In this document: positions 8,413 through 15,495 of the stretch, in pieces
Layout of the letters: each line of letters begins with the position of its first letter
Numbering within the stretch: the stretch's first letter is position 1
From: MKRK01 sp001896915
Lineage (GTDB): Bacteria; Bacillota; Clostridia; Oscillospirales; Acutalibacteraceae
DNA length: 15,495 nucleotides
NCBI GenBank assembly: GCA_937973935.1
Contig: CALJJF010000191.1
Location: 1 to 15,495 of the forward strand
Direction of reading: 5' to 3'
Notes under the pieces: model-generated
Databases searched by the model: none
What the model was told of the DNA's origin: nothing
The model's input: the letters and a program-made list of their open reading frames with translations, nothing else
Program-made: the position numbers and the translations under genes

Positions 8413-8868
8413 TTATAGTCTGTTAAGCGCCTCATGATTGCCATACGCAATTTCCTGCAGCTGCCTGTATAGCGGTTGGATGGAATATTTTTTGGGAAAC
8501 TCAAACTTTCTTTCCGACAGGGAAACGCCCCCGGTAGCACGAAAATAAGGTGAGGTGATATAAGTAATGGTAATTTCACAATCATCCAAGCCAAATCCGG
8601 CGGTTTCTGCCGAAACATGAATGATGGTATTGAGATTGACAGAATCCACTCTTGTTTTTTGTCCGGTTGCTCCTTGGCGGTCAAAGAATACAATGCGTTT
8701 GTCGGTAAACAAAACCACATCACGGATGAGGCGGAAGCCGATTTGCAGCACCTCGCCGTCCATAAGATAGGCACCGTATTCTCTTTGTAAATCCTCTACC
8801 GATACCTCGCTTAAGTTTCCCAGCAGTCCCTGCAGCATGGAACCGCCTATTTTATCGAGTACACCCAT
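8413..8868 (-). CDS. Bacterial PH-domain protein (bPH_1 family)
   Basis: A 151-residue cytosolic protein with no signal peptide or membrane helix. The ATG at 8868 follows AAGGGGA by 7 bases. The central region, from DGEVLQIGFRLIRDVVLFTDKR to the strand ending near residue 100, fits the bacterial pleckstrin-homology-like family bPH_1 (PF08000): paired beta-strands with the LFTDKRIVFFD strand, then a helix at the C-terminus (SIQPLYRQLQEIAYG). Family members form ring-like oligomers in known structures; their cellular role is not settled. It sits between the terminator of the GGDEF/EAL gene and the ferredoxin gene. No convincing promoter was found in the 80 bases upstream. Confidence 0.85.
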   Translation of the reverse strand: MGVLDKIGGSMLQGLLGNLSEVSVEDLQREYGAYLMDGEVLQIGFRLIRDVVLFTDKRIVFFDRQGATGQKTRVDSVNLNTIIHVSAETAGFGLDDCEITITYITSPYFRATGGVSLSERKFEFPKKYSIQPLYRQLQEIAYGNHEALNRL

Positions 8869-8911
8869 TTTTGTATCCCCTTATCGCTGATGAAATTAAA
8901 CTATAACTCTT

Positions 8912-8932
8912 AAAAAACAGTGGTGACCACTG
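8912..8932 (-). terminator. Short intrinsic terminator after the GGDEF/EAL gene
   Basis: On the minus strand a 6-bp GC-rich stem (CAGTGG and CCACTG, 3-base loop; plus 8918-8932) is followed directly by six Ts. It lies 16 bases beyond the stop codon of the GGDEF/EAL gene. The stem is short but GC-rich and correctly placed. Confidence 0.65.
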
Positions 8933-8948
8933 GGAATTGGGTCGTCCT

Positions 8949-11285
8949 TCATTGTTTTATCGCTGCTGCCAAGTTCGTTTTTTGCAATAAATCAATGGCA
9001 GAAGCCTCGTCTACGGGCTTGCTGAACAGATATCCCTGCATCATATCGCAATGATGCTCAATCAGATACTGCTTTTGTTCCTCGTTTTCCACACCCTCGG
9101 CAACCACCTGATGTCCCAGCTTATGTGCCATAGAAATAATGTCGCTGATGATAATTTTGTCGGCTTTGTCAAAGCGTATTTTGTTGATGAAATAGCGATC
9201 GATTTTCAGACAGTTGATATTCAGCTCGCTTTCTCTTGCCAAGGAGGAATATCCTGTTCCAAAATCGTCGATGGATATTTTGATGCCCATGTTTTTCAGT
9301 TCATTCAGTTTCTCGTTGATCACGGCATAGTTTTCTGCGAAGACAGTTTCTGTGATTTCAAAGCCCACGGTATGGGGGTTGATCCGGTACTGGGAAAGCA
9401 TGTCTGCAATGTCGTCGATAAAATCTTCTTTCAGAACTTGAATGGCGGAAACATTGATGTATATGTGAATATTTTCAAACCCCCGTGTATACAGTTCCTT
9501 CATAAACGAAAATGCAATGCCGATAATTTTTTTGCCAATGGGAACAATCAGCTGGGTTTCTTCTGCCAACGGAATGAATTCGTTGGGTGATACATCACCT
9601 ATGTTTTCATCATAAAACCGTGCCAGTGCTTCAAACCCTTGAATGGTATTGGTTTTCAGGTTTAAAATGGGTTGGTAATGCAGAAATATGTAGTCGTTGA
9701 TATCGTGATGGGCGGCGTTCAGCAGCGCTTCTCTGATGAAGCTGTCCCGTTTGACGGATGCATCCGTATCGGCATTGAAAAACTGATAGCCGAACATGGT
9801 GTTGGGCTCTACCAGCTCGGAGGCAATGGTTGCGTGTTTGATGATACAGTCAGCATCACAGCCGGATTGCTCCATTTCTAATACACCAATGCCACAGCCT
9901 ACAATATGCAGGAGCTGAATTTTGCTGATGGTTTCGATGATGGTGCTGCAAAAGCGTTTTAGCTCCTCTTGATTTTGATAGCCTTCATAATAAAATACGA
10001 ACCGTTCAAAGGATACCTGAAACAGTCTGATGTGGTCAAAGCACAGGGCGGACAGGGTGTCAGCCAGAGTCTTGATCAGGTTTTCGCTGAAATTATAGCC
10101 ATAAAGAAGACGGATGGAATTGATTTTTTTCAGATTCAGCAGCAAAATTGCTTTCTTAACTCCTGTGATCATAGTTGCAGACAAAATATTTTCCAGATAT
10201 CTGCGGTTATAAAGCCCGGTCAGACTGTCAATTTCACTGATGCGTTGCAGCTTGCTTTCATTTTCTTTTCTGTCAGAAATGTCAATGATGATGCCTTCCA
10301 ATGCGATGACAGTTCCATTGTCATCATAGATTCCCTGACCCAGCTCCAAAATCCATTTTTTCTGACCGGAGGCAGTTATGATTTCATATTCATGCTGAAA
10401 AGGCAGGCCTTTCTCGAGGATTTCCTGCCATTTACACCAAAGAATATCACGGTATTCCGGCAATATTAAGTCATTAAAGGACAAATTCTTGTTGTATAGC
10501 AGGCTTTCTGCGGTGTAGCCTGTTAATTCAAAGCAGCCTTGTGATACGAACTGCATGGTCCACTCCCGGTCATAATTGCATCGATATGCCATACCGGGCA
10601 GGTTCGATAGCAGCACAGCCTTGCTTCGTTCACTCTCCTGAAGGTTTCGCTCCATAATTTTTCGTTCGGTAATGTCCTGAACCAGTCCTATGTGTTTGTA
10701 TTTTTCGTTGTTCAGAGAGGCAGAAATTAAATAAACCCATACGGAGGAACCGTCGGGTTTCACATATCTTTTTTCAATGGCATAGCTGGAAATTTCACCA
10801 GCCTGCAGTTTTTTAAATTGATCCAGATCGAGCTGTAAATCGTCCGGATGGGTGATATGTGCCCAGCCCAGGCGGATGATTTCTTCCTTTGTTCGCCCTG
10901 TAATTTTGCAAAACATCGGATTGATATCCTGATAGGTATCCTCTTCGCCCGAGCTTGGTTCACTGCTGTGGGCAATGGAAATGCCGATGGGAGATTGTTC
11001 AAATATTGTGCGGTAAAGCATGCCGTTTTCTTTCAGTTTCATTTCTGTATTGATAAAATCCTTCATGGCACTGCAAATCAGCTGATAAATAATTAGGGCA
11101 GTTACGGTTACATAAGTCAGCCCTTTCAGGATATTAAAAAGAATGAGGCTGTCTGAAAACATGAACCGGGACAGCATGTCCGATACAATAATCCACAGGC
11201 AACCAAGAATAAAGTAAATTAAAGCAATACGGAAGGATTTTCGTTTTGCTTGATTTTTATAGACACACGTATGCTTCTGTTTCAT
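8949..11285 (-). CDS. Membrane PAS-PAS-GGDEF-EAL protein, probable cyclic di-GMP phosphodiesterase
   Basis: A 778-residue protein starting at the ATG at 11285, with GGGGGA 9 bases before it. Residues 18-72 form two membrane helices of the type found at the front of many PAS/GGDEF/EAL sensors. PAS domains follow at about 88-210 and 220-340, each ending in a DITERK or DISDRK signature. The GGDEF domain (about 350-505) keeps LTGLYNRR, but the signature is SFERF (425-429) and the metal-site aspartate is changed (LLLNLKK), so it should not make cyclic di-GMP. The EAL domain (about 515-770) keeps all expected metal and catalytic residues: E552, N611, E643, D673-D674, K694, E730 and Q750. The likely reaction is hydrolysis of cyclic di-GMP to pGpG, controlled by a signal sensed at the PAS domains and perhaps by GTP at the degenerate GGDEF. 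It has its own promoter and terminator. Confidence 0.92.
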   Translation of the reverse strand: MKQKHTCVYKNQAKRKSFRIALIYFILGCLWIIVSDMLSRFMFSDSLILFNILKGLTYVTVTALIIYQLICSAMKDFINTEMKLKENGMLYRTIFEQSPIGISIAHSSEPSSGEEDTYQDINPMFCKITGRTKEEIIRLGWAHITHPDDLQLDLDQFKKLQAGEISSYAIEKRYVKPDGSSVWVYLISASLNNEKYKHIGLVQDITERKIMERNLQESERSKAVLLSNLPGMAYRCNYDREWTMQFVSQGCFELTGYTAESLLYNKNLSFNDLILPEYRDILWCKWQEILEKGLPFQHEYEIITASGQKKWILELGQGIYDDNGTVIALEGIIIDISDRKENESKLQRISEIDSLTGLYNRRYLENILSATMITGVKKAILLLNLKKINSIRLLYGYNFSENLIKTLADTLSALCFDHIRLFQVSFERFVFYYEGYQNQEELKRFCSTIIETISKIQLLHIVGCGIGVLEMEQSGCDADCIIKHATIASELVEPNTMFGYQFFNADTDASVKRDSFIREALLNAAHHDINDYIFLHYQPILNLKTNTIQGFEALARFYDENIGDVSPNEFIPLAEETQLIVPIGKKIIGIAFSFMKELYTRGFENIHIYINVSAIQVLKEDFIDDIADMLSQYRINPHTVGFEITETVFAENYAVINEKLNELKNMGIKISIDDFGTGYSSLARESELNINCLKIDRYFINKIRFDKADKIIISDIISMAHKLGHQVVAEGVENEEQKQYLIEHHCDMMQGYLFSKPVDEASAIDLLQKTNLAAAIKQ

Positions 11286-11376
11286 TTGATAACGTCCCCC
11301 ATTAAACACATCAACTGCCTGCCATTGATACAATCACTTCTTTTATCAAAGATTACTACATGCTAAGACTTAATTT

Positions 11377-11400
11377 TTACAGTTAGTAGCTTACAGTTAG
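11377..11400 (-). repeat. Tandem 10-bp direct repeat at the transcription start
   Basis: Two identical copies of CTAACTGTAA (minus strand; plus 11391-11400 and 11377-11386) are spaced 14 bases apart. The first copy abuts the -10 box, so the pair covers the predicted start site and early leader. This is a typical place for a repressor operator or a leader element; no known regulator is recognised. Confidence 0.6.
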
Positions 11401-11429
11401 ATTATATGGAGAATGTTGTTTTTTGTCAA
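11401..11429 (-). promoter_or_regulatory. Perfect-consensus sigma-A promoter of the GGDEF/EAL gene
   Basis: On the minus strand TTGACA (11424-11429), a 17-base spacer and TATAAT (11401-11406) match the consensus exactly. The start near 11394 gives a leader of about 110 bases before the ATG at 11285. A promoter this strong usually needs a control step; the direct repeat just downstream is a candidate. Confidence 0.85.
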
Positions 11430-11484
11430 CAATAATTGTATATTGAAACACAATGTAACTCATTTATTCCGTTTTTTTTGTTGT

Positions 11485-11529
11485 TTCTGTTACGTTTTTA
11501 TTTGCCCAGCAAATAAAAACGTAACAGAA
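11485..11529 (-). repeat. Perfect 20-bp inverted repeat after the NAD operon
   Basis: Arms 11485-11504 and 11510-11529 are fully complementary around a 5-base loop. The element begins 13 bases beyond the nrtR-like stop codon and about 55 bases before the -35 box of the next gene. The RNA hairpin would be long but AT-rich, and no T-run follows it on either strand, so it is not a standard intrinsic terminator. It may end or protect the NAD operon transcript or be a protein-binding palindrome. Confidence 0.75.
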
Positions 11530-11542
11530 TTGGATTTATCTG

Positions 11543-12334
11543 CTAGAAATCGGTGCTTTGCTCATTTTTTGATTTATATCGAAACAAAACAGAAGGACGG
11601 TGTCCTTTGCCTTTTTGGATTTGCTCTGTTTTTTCTACCTTATTTGCAATGATTCTGCGGAAGGAGGGCGTCAGCAGGCTTTTGTTAAGGATGGTTTCGT
11701 ATACCTGCTGTAACTCTCCCAGAGTGAAAAGCTGGGGCATCATATGAAACACAATATCGGAATAACCGATTTTGTTTCTCAAGCGGTCAATCCCCATGGC
11801 AATTACCAAAGCATGGTCAAAGGCCAGATGTTTGTTCTCTGTGATTTGATAGGAATATTGGAAATGATTCTTATCCTGAGCGGTTTTGGCTACAGAAAAT
11901 TCAAATTCTGTTTTACTGCCGGTCAGCGTTATCGTGGTGACACCGTCTGCTTGAGTTTCGCCGAGATTGAACCATTCGGAGTTTTCGGAAACACTTTGGC
12001 TCAGAAGATTTTTATTTACCAGTGACAAATAAGCGGTTGATACAATCCGCATCCGCGGGTCTCTGTTCACATGGCCAAAGGTATAAAGCTGCTCCAGATA
12101 AATATTCGTCAGGTTGGTCTCGTTTTTTAAAATACGTTTGGGACAGTCGTCGAGATGTTCGTCTGAAGCGACAAAACCGCCGGGCAGGCACCACATATCT
12201 TTAAACGGATAGTAATTGTCCGGCTCTTCGTTCGACACACTGAACACCAAAACATCAGCGGTCACCGAAACTCTCCCATACTCATCGGAATTATAATGAT
12301 CCAGAAACTCTCTTTCAGAATGATAGCTTGTCAT
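11543..12334 (-). CDS. nrtR: NrtR-like transcriptional regulator (Nudix domain plus winged helix)
   Basis: A 263-residue protein; the ATG at 12334 is 6 bases after AGGAGG and 25 bases beyond the nadV stop. Residues about 20-130 are a Nudix fold, with the box at G53-x5-E59-x7-R67. The catalytic pattern REUxEE is changed to RILKNE (I68 and N71 for Glu) and the following Gly is N74, so hydrolase activity is unlikely. The C-terminal part (about 190-255) has the winged-helix signature of NrtR regulators: QLFTLGELQQVYETIL, then SFRRII and GHRPSVLFRYK. In that family the Nudix domain senses ADP-ribose or related NAD metabolites and the winged helix binds operators of NAD genes. As third gene of the nadE-nadV operon, it probably represses that operon, whose promoter lies beyond the right edge. 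A catalytic Nudix enzyme is less likely given the degenerate box. Confidence 0.85.
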   Translation of the reverse strand: MTSYHSEREFLDHYNSDEYGRVSVTADVLVFSVSNEEPDNYYPFKDMWCLPGGFVASDEHLDDCPKRILKNETNLTNIYLEQLYTFGHVNRDPRMRIVSTAYLSLVNKNLLSQSVSENSEWFNLGETQADGVTTITLTGSKTEFEFSVAKTAQDKNHFQYSYQITENKHLAFDHALVIAMGIDRLRNKIGYSDIVFHMMPQLFTLGELQQVYETILNKSLLTPSFRRIIANKVEKTEQIQKGKGHRPSVLFRYKSKNEQSTDF

Positions 12335-12359
12335 GGGAGCCCTCCTGTTACAATAGATT

Positions 12360-14027
12360 TCAGAATGAATCATACAGTCGGTCACGGATTTCCTTCAGCG
12401 TGAATTCACGAAGCATCCTGCCGTTTTCAAACACAGGCTGAATGAGATTGTCCCCATATGCTACGCTTCCCATATCCTCAAAGGACAGCTCGTCCCGATA
12501 TTTGATTTCTCCGTTATCCCAGTAGACATAGCACATGCCTTTTTGGGATTTCTTAAAATGACTGCCGTCCACACGGTCCGTGATCGGGTCCTTAAAAATG
12601 GGGGTTTCCTTGCCGGCTATGATGCTATTGGTGGCCTTCAGGGCAAAACCGAAGGTATCACGGGTGTTATACTGGTAAGTAAAGCTGCCGATTCCCAGCA
12701 CCACATTGGTGATGGCAAAGCCCTTGGCAGACAGTCTATCCCAAATCTTGACCGCGCGGTCAATGGTGATGGAATCGCCGTATATTGCTCCGATATGACG
12801 GTCAAGCATTTTATAGCCCTTGTCGTTGACCACGCCGCCAAAGGTTTCCCATAATAATTCTACGGTACCCTTTTCCTCGGGTGTAAGGGAGATTGCCTTT
12901 ACGCCCTCGAGTGTGCCCGGCACAATCTCATAGAGCTGACCGTCTACCCGTCCGTAATGCTTACCATTGTTCGTCTTTTGATAAAACACTGTCATTCGTT
13001 CTATGGTTGGGAAATCTCTGATCTCTTCAGGAAACGTGCCGCAAATGATATCCACAGGGTCGCCGCTGTCGCCGCGAATGATAACTTTTCCGTCTCTGGA
13101 CAAAATTTCATTTTTTAGCTTTGGTAAGTACCGGGTCAGCACGTTCCAATAATCATATGTATCGGAAACAATGCTAAGAGGACCCCTCGGAAAGGCTTCG
13201 CATATCAAATGGCGATAGCAATCGAACTCTCCGTCCTTTCCGTAAGAGCTCATCACGCTGTGCTCTGTGGAGGGGACGCCTTTTCCCACGGTTTCTTTTG
13301 TGCAGTCACAATGATAATACTGCTCAAGCCAGAGGATCGCCGGAATGGTAGCGGAGCCGATGAAGGAGGTCAGGTGCCCTGCACTGGTTGACATAGCCGC
13401 CTCCGGCGCACTCATCCCACGCATGGAAAAGTCTCCGCAGAGGGCGTTGACCGGCGGCAGAAAATCAATTTTTTCCGTGGAATTTCCGTGTTCCGCTACG
13501 GTATCCGACACAGTCCTACGGTAATAAAATTCGCAGAATTCACGGTATTGATAGGCAATGGAGGCAGCGGTCATTGGTTGCCAGATGGAACAGCTCATGA
13601 GGGTTTCCAGATAGTTCACCAGCCAGCCGAAGCCCTTCACGGTGTTGGTAACTTCAATCATCGGAACCTTGACAGGGACCCTCGTTCCTTCCGGGACGGC
13701 GCTGATGCGAATGGGAAGATAGCCTAAGTCATGCAGACTTTTCATTGCGGTGCTATCGGCAGCCTGGGGGGTCATGGTGTTGGCAACTAGTCTGATATAT
13801 TCGGCTTCCACTTCGGCCCATTCTCTGTCAAAAAAGTTCTGCTGAAACTCCTCTATCAATGTTTTTTTCAAAAACGCCTGAAGGCCGAACAGGATGATTT
13901 TATCAATGCCTTCTTTTCTTGTCATTCTGGGCGTCCAGTACGAAACCAGATAGTCAAGATCCGGAACATAGGCGAGATGATGGATGGTTTTATAAAAATC
14001 GGTCATTAACATGGGGGATAGCCGCAT
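12360..14027 (-). CDS. nadV: Nicotinamide phosphoribosyltransferase
   Basis: A 555-residue cytosolic enzyme that makes nicotinamide mononucleotide from nicotinamide and phosphoribosyl pyrophosphate. Its ATG (14027) overlaps the nadE stop by one base (TAATG), with GGAGG 9 bases before it inside nadE. Signature stretches of the NAMPT/NadV family appear in order: DFYKTIHH (residues 10-17), GDFSMRGM (198-205; the family Asp and Arg at the nicotinamide site), VPSTEHSVMSSYGKD (251-265, with the active-site His256), SIVSDTYDYWN (285-295), IIRGDSGDP (316-324, phosphate/ribose binding), NDKGYKMLD (401-409), AIYGDSI (414-420) and IGSFTYQYNTRDTFGFALK (446-464). Compared with human NAMPT there are about 55 extra residues near 327-385. 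The enzyme lets the cell recycle nicotinamide without deamidation; the NMN adenylyltransferase needed next is not in the window. Confidence 0.95.
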   Translation of the reverse strand: MRLSPMLMTDFYKTIHHLAYVPDLDYLVSYWTPRMTRKEGIDKIILFGLQAFLKKTLIEEFQQNFFDREWAEVEAEYIRLVANTMTPQAADSTAMKSLHDLGYLPIRISAVPEGTRVPVKVPMIEVTNTVKGFGWLVNYLETLMSCSIWQPMTAASIAYQYREFCEFYYRRTVSDTVAEHGNSTEKIDFLPPVNALCGDFSMRGMSAPEAAMSTSAGHLTSFIGSATIPAILWLEQYYHCDCTKETVGKGVPSTEHSVMSSYGKDGEFDCYRHLICEAFPRGPLSIVSDTYDYWNVLTRYLPKLKNEILSRDGKVIIRGDSGDPVDIICGTFPEEIRDFPTIERMTVFYQKTNNGKHYGRVDGQLYEIVPGTLEGVKAISLTPEEKGTVELLWETFGGVVNDKGYKMLDRHIGAIYGDSITIDRAVKIWDRLSAKGFAITNVVLGIGSFTYQYNTRDTFGFALKATNSIIAGKETPIFKDPITDRVDGSHFKKSQKGMCYVYWDNGEIKYRDELSFEDMGSVAYGDNLIQPVFENGRMLREFTLKEIRDRLYDSF

Positions 14028-15495
14028 TATTGTCCGCCTCCCTTCCGTGTGATTTCTTCTTCCAGCTTTTCGATGCTTCTCAGCCAGATTGCGGCGGAAG
14101 CGTCGGAGGGCATCCGCCAGTCGCCCCGGGGGGACAGGCAAATGCTTCCCACCTTCACGCCGTCCGGCAGACAGCTGCGTTTGAACTGCTGGGAGAAAAA
14201 ACGGGTATAAAAAACCTTGAGCCATTGTAGTATTGTTGTTTGGTCAAAGTCGTTTTGAAATGCCTTGGTGGCAAGGTAAAAGATTTTTTCAGGCAGAAAC
14301 CCATAGCGGACCACATAATAGAGGAAAAAATCGTGCAGGGAATATGGCCCGATGATGCTTTCGGTCTGCTGTGCGATCTTGCCTTCTGCATCCGGGGGAA
14401 GCAGCTCGGGACTGATGGGGGTGTCAATGATATTCTTCAGTACAGGTGTGCTTCCTTCAAATATATTATATTGAATGATGCTGTCAATCATCCAGCGAAT
14501 GAGTGTTTTCGGAATGCTTGCGTTGACGCCGTACATGCTCATATGATCGGCGTTGTAGGTGCACCAGCCCAGGGCAAGCTCACTTAAGTCGCCTGTGCCT
14601 ACAACAAATCCGCCGATTTTGCAGGCGAAGTCCATCAATACCTGGGTGCGTTCCCTGGCCTGTACATTCTCAAAGGTTACATCATGAATCGCCATATCAT
14701 GTCCGATATCCTGATAATGCTGTATGCAGGCGGCCTTGATGTTGATCTCCTCCCCGGTGATGCCGAGAGACTGCATTAAGGCAAGGGAATTTTGATAGGT
14801 CCTGTCGGAGGTGCCGAAGCAGGGCATGGTGATGCCGGTGATGTCGGTCAGGGGTCTGCCCAGCTGGCGCATTGCCTCGGTGCAGACCAATAAAGCAAGG
14901 GTGGAGTCCAGCCCGTCGGACACACCGATGACAAGCTTGCCTTTCGTAACCATAACGCGTTTTTTCAGTCCTGCCACCTGCATCTGAAAGATATTCATGC
15001 AGCGTTCCTGCCGGTCCTTTTGGGAAGAAGGAACAAAAGGAAGCTTTTTCAGGGGATACAATTCCCCATCGCCGTGAAACTCGCTGTGTATGGCGAAGCA
15101 TGCAATTGTTCGGCAGGTTTCATGACTGCCGTAAAGGGAGATGGTATCCTGAAAGCTCTTGTTTTTCATCCGGTCGGCCCGTATTTTCCCCAGATCCATA
15201 TCAGAAACAAGAAGATAATCGGTGTCGATGAGCTTTTCGTTTTCTTTTAATATTCCACCGTTTTCGGCAACCAGAGAATGACCGGAAAAGATAACATCCG
15301 TGGTGGATTCGGTGGCTCCTGCAGAGCAATAAATATATCCGCAGATATTTCTTGCCGACTGCTGTCGGACAAGCTCCTCCCGATATCCCCGTTTTGCGAT
15401 GGTTTCGTTGCTGCCGGACAGGTTCACGATAATTTCCGCACCGTTCAGGGCGAGAAAGGTGCTGGGCGGCAGGGGAACCCACAGGTCTTCGCATA
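14027..15495 (-). CDS. nadE: Glutamine-dependent NAD synthetase, 5' end beyond window
   Basis: The last 488 residues are visible; the frame is open to the right edge, so the GTG at 15427 is not the start. The visible part begins with CEDLWVPLPPSTF, whose Cys (codon 15491-15493) matches the glutaminase nucleophile of the nitrilase-like N-terminal domain, followed by NLSGSNE. The synthetase domain follows, with the PP-loop ATP-binding site written SDGLDS (14903-14920) instead of SGGxDS, then DRTYQNS, HDVTFENVQARERTQ, GTGDLSELALGW and HMSMYGVNASIPKTL. The C-terminus has LSPRGDWRMPSDA. The enzyme amidates nicotinic acid adenine dinucleotide to NAD, with ammonia from glutamine. It is the first visible gene of the NAD operon; its stop overlaps the nadV start. 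Identity is firm; the Gly-to-Asp change in the PP-loop is odd and could affect activity. Confidence 0.95.
   Translation of the reverse strand, partial: CEDLWVPLPPSTFLALNGAEIIVNLSGSNETIAKRGYREELVRQQSARNICGYIYCSAGATESTTDVIFSGHSLVAENGGILKENEKLIDTDYLLVSDMDLGKIRADRMKNKSFQDTISLYGSHETCRTIACFAIHSEFHGDGELYPLKKLPFVPSSQKDRQERCMNIFQMQVAGLKKRVMVTKGKLVIGVSDGLDSTLALLVCTEAMRQLGRPLTDITGITMPCFGTSDRTYQNSLALMQSLGITGEEINIKAACIQHYQDIGHDMAIHDVTFENVQARERTQVLMDFACKIGGFVVGTGDLSELALGWCTYNADHMSMYGVNASIPKTLIRWMIDSIIQYNIFEGSTPVLKNIIDTPISPELLPPDAEGKIAQQTESIIGPYSLHDFFLYYVVRYGFLPEKIFYLATKAFQNDFDQTTILQWLKVFYTRFFSQQFKRSCLPDGVKVGSICLSPRGDWRMPSDASAAIWLRSIEKLEEEITRKGGGQ

Noticed and set aside
8127..8774. A 215-codon frame that ends with the ferredoxin
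   Set aside because: Its first part overlaps the PH-domain gene in another frame and has no family signal. Only the last 60 codons, starting after a good ribosome binding site at 8309, are real.
9051..9590. Plus-strand open frame of 179 codons with a hydrophobic start
   Set aside because: It is antisense to the EAL domain, whose catalytic motifs are fully conserved; no family signature on the plus strand.
11286..11333. TTG start at 11333 for the GGDEF/EAL protein
   Set aside because: The ATG at 11285 has a plausible purine-rich site and directly precedes the charged stretch before the first membrane helix; the added 16 residues look like untranslated leader.
11286..11394. Cyclic di-GMP riboswitch in the leader of the GGDEF/EAL gene
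   Set aside because: The 110-base leader lacks the conserved GEMM-type core and clear paired stems; only the direct repeat stands out.
14028..14225. N-terminal extension of NadV by 66 residues
   Set aside because: It overlaps the conserved end of nadE, is Arg-rich and unlike NadV. The ATG at 14027 with GGAGG and the TAATG overlap is the clear start.
15425..15427. GTG at 15427 as the NadE start
   Set aside because: The frame stays open to the window edge and encodes the CEDLWVP segment of the glutaminase domain upstream of this codon.

Overview
The window reads as a piece of a Firmicutes (Clostridia-type) chromosome. Every gene I can support is on the minus strand. The grounds for Clostridia are strong AGGAGG-type ribosome binding sites, near-consensus sigma-A promoters, intrinsic terminators, type I dockerin repeats in secreted proteins, a bPH_1 domain protein and a short clostridial-style ferredoxin. 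I cannot assign a genus. No mobile element, CRISPR array, rRNA or tRNA was seen.

Layout, in plus coordinates: (1) 1-488, the 5' part of a gene for a protein with repeated FYESG (MORN_2-like) units, with its own promoter at 564-592. (2) 803-7879, two tandem paralogous genes for very large secreted proteins. Each has a signal peptide, a conserved pre-dockerin module, an internal dockerin, a right-handed beta-helix and a C-terminal carbohydrate-binding-like beta-sandwich. The upstream, larger paralog also has an RCC1-like repeat region, a second carbohydrate-binding-like domain and a Thr-rich linker. They are probably one operon, read from a promoter at 7917-7945 and ended by a hairpin at 747-784. 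(3) 8083-8868, a 60-residue 4Fe-4S protein and a bacterial PH-domain protein, followed by a terminator. (4) 8912-11429, a membrane PAS-PAS-GGDEF-EAL protein with a degenerate GGDEF and an intact EAL signature. It has a perfect-consensus promoter and a 10-bp direct repeat at the transcription start. (5) 11485-11529, a perfect 20-bp inverted repeat. (6) 11543-15495, an NAD operon: glutamine-dependent NAD synthetase (nadE, entering from beyond the window), nicotinamide phosphoribosyltransferase (nadV) and an NrtR-like Nudix-winged-helix regulator.

The genes form two functional groups and some singletons. The beta-helix pair looks like extracellular polysaccharide-binding or -degrading proteins; whether the dockerins dock to a cohesin cannot be decided here because no scaffoldin is in the window. 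The NAD operon couples nicotinamide salvage (NadV) with the last step of NAD synthesis (NadE) and includes a probable NAD-metabolite sensor (NrtR) that may regulate it. The GGDEF/EAL protein most likely hydrolyses cyclic di-GMP at the membrane. I found no clearly new multi-gene system. The most unusual items are the internal, degenerating dockerins with an RCC1-like fusion, the altered PP-loop (SDGLDS) of NadE, an NadV insertion, and the direct repeat and hairpin flanking the cyclic di-GMP gene promoter.
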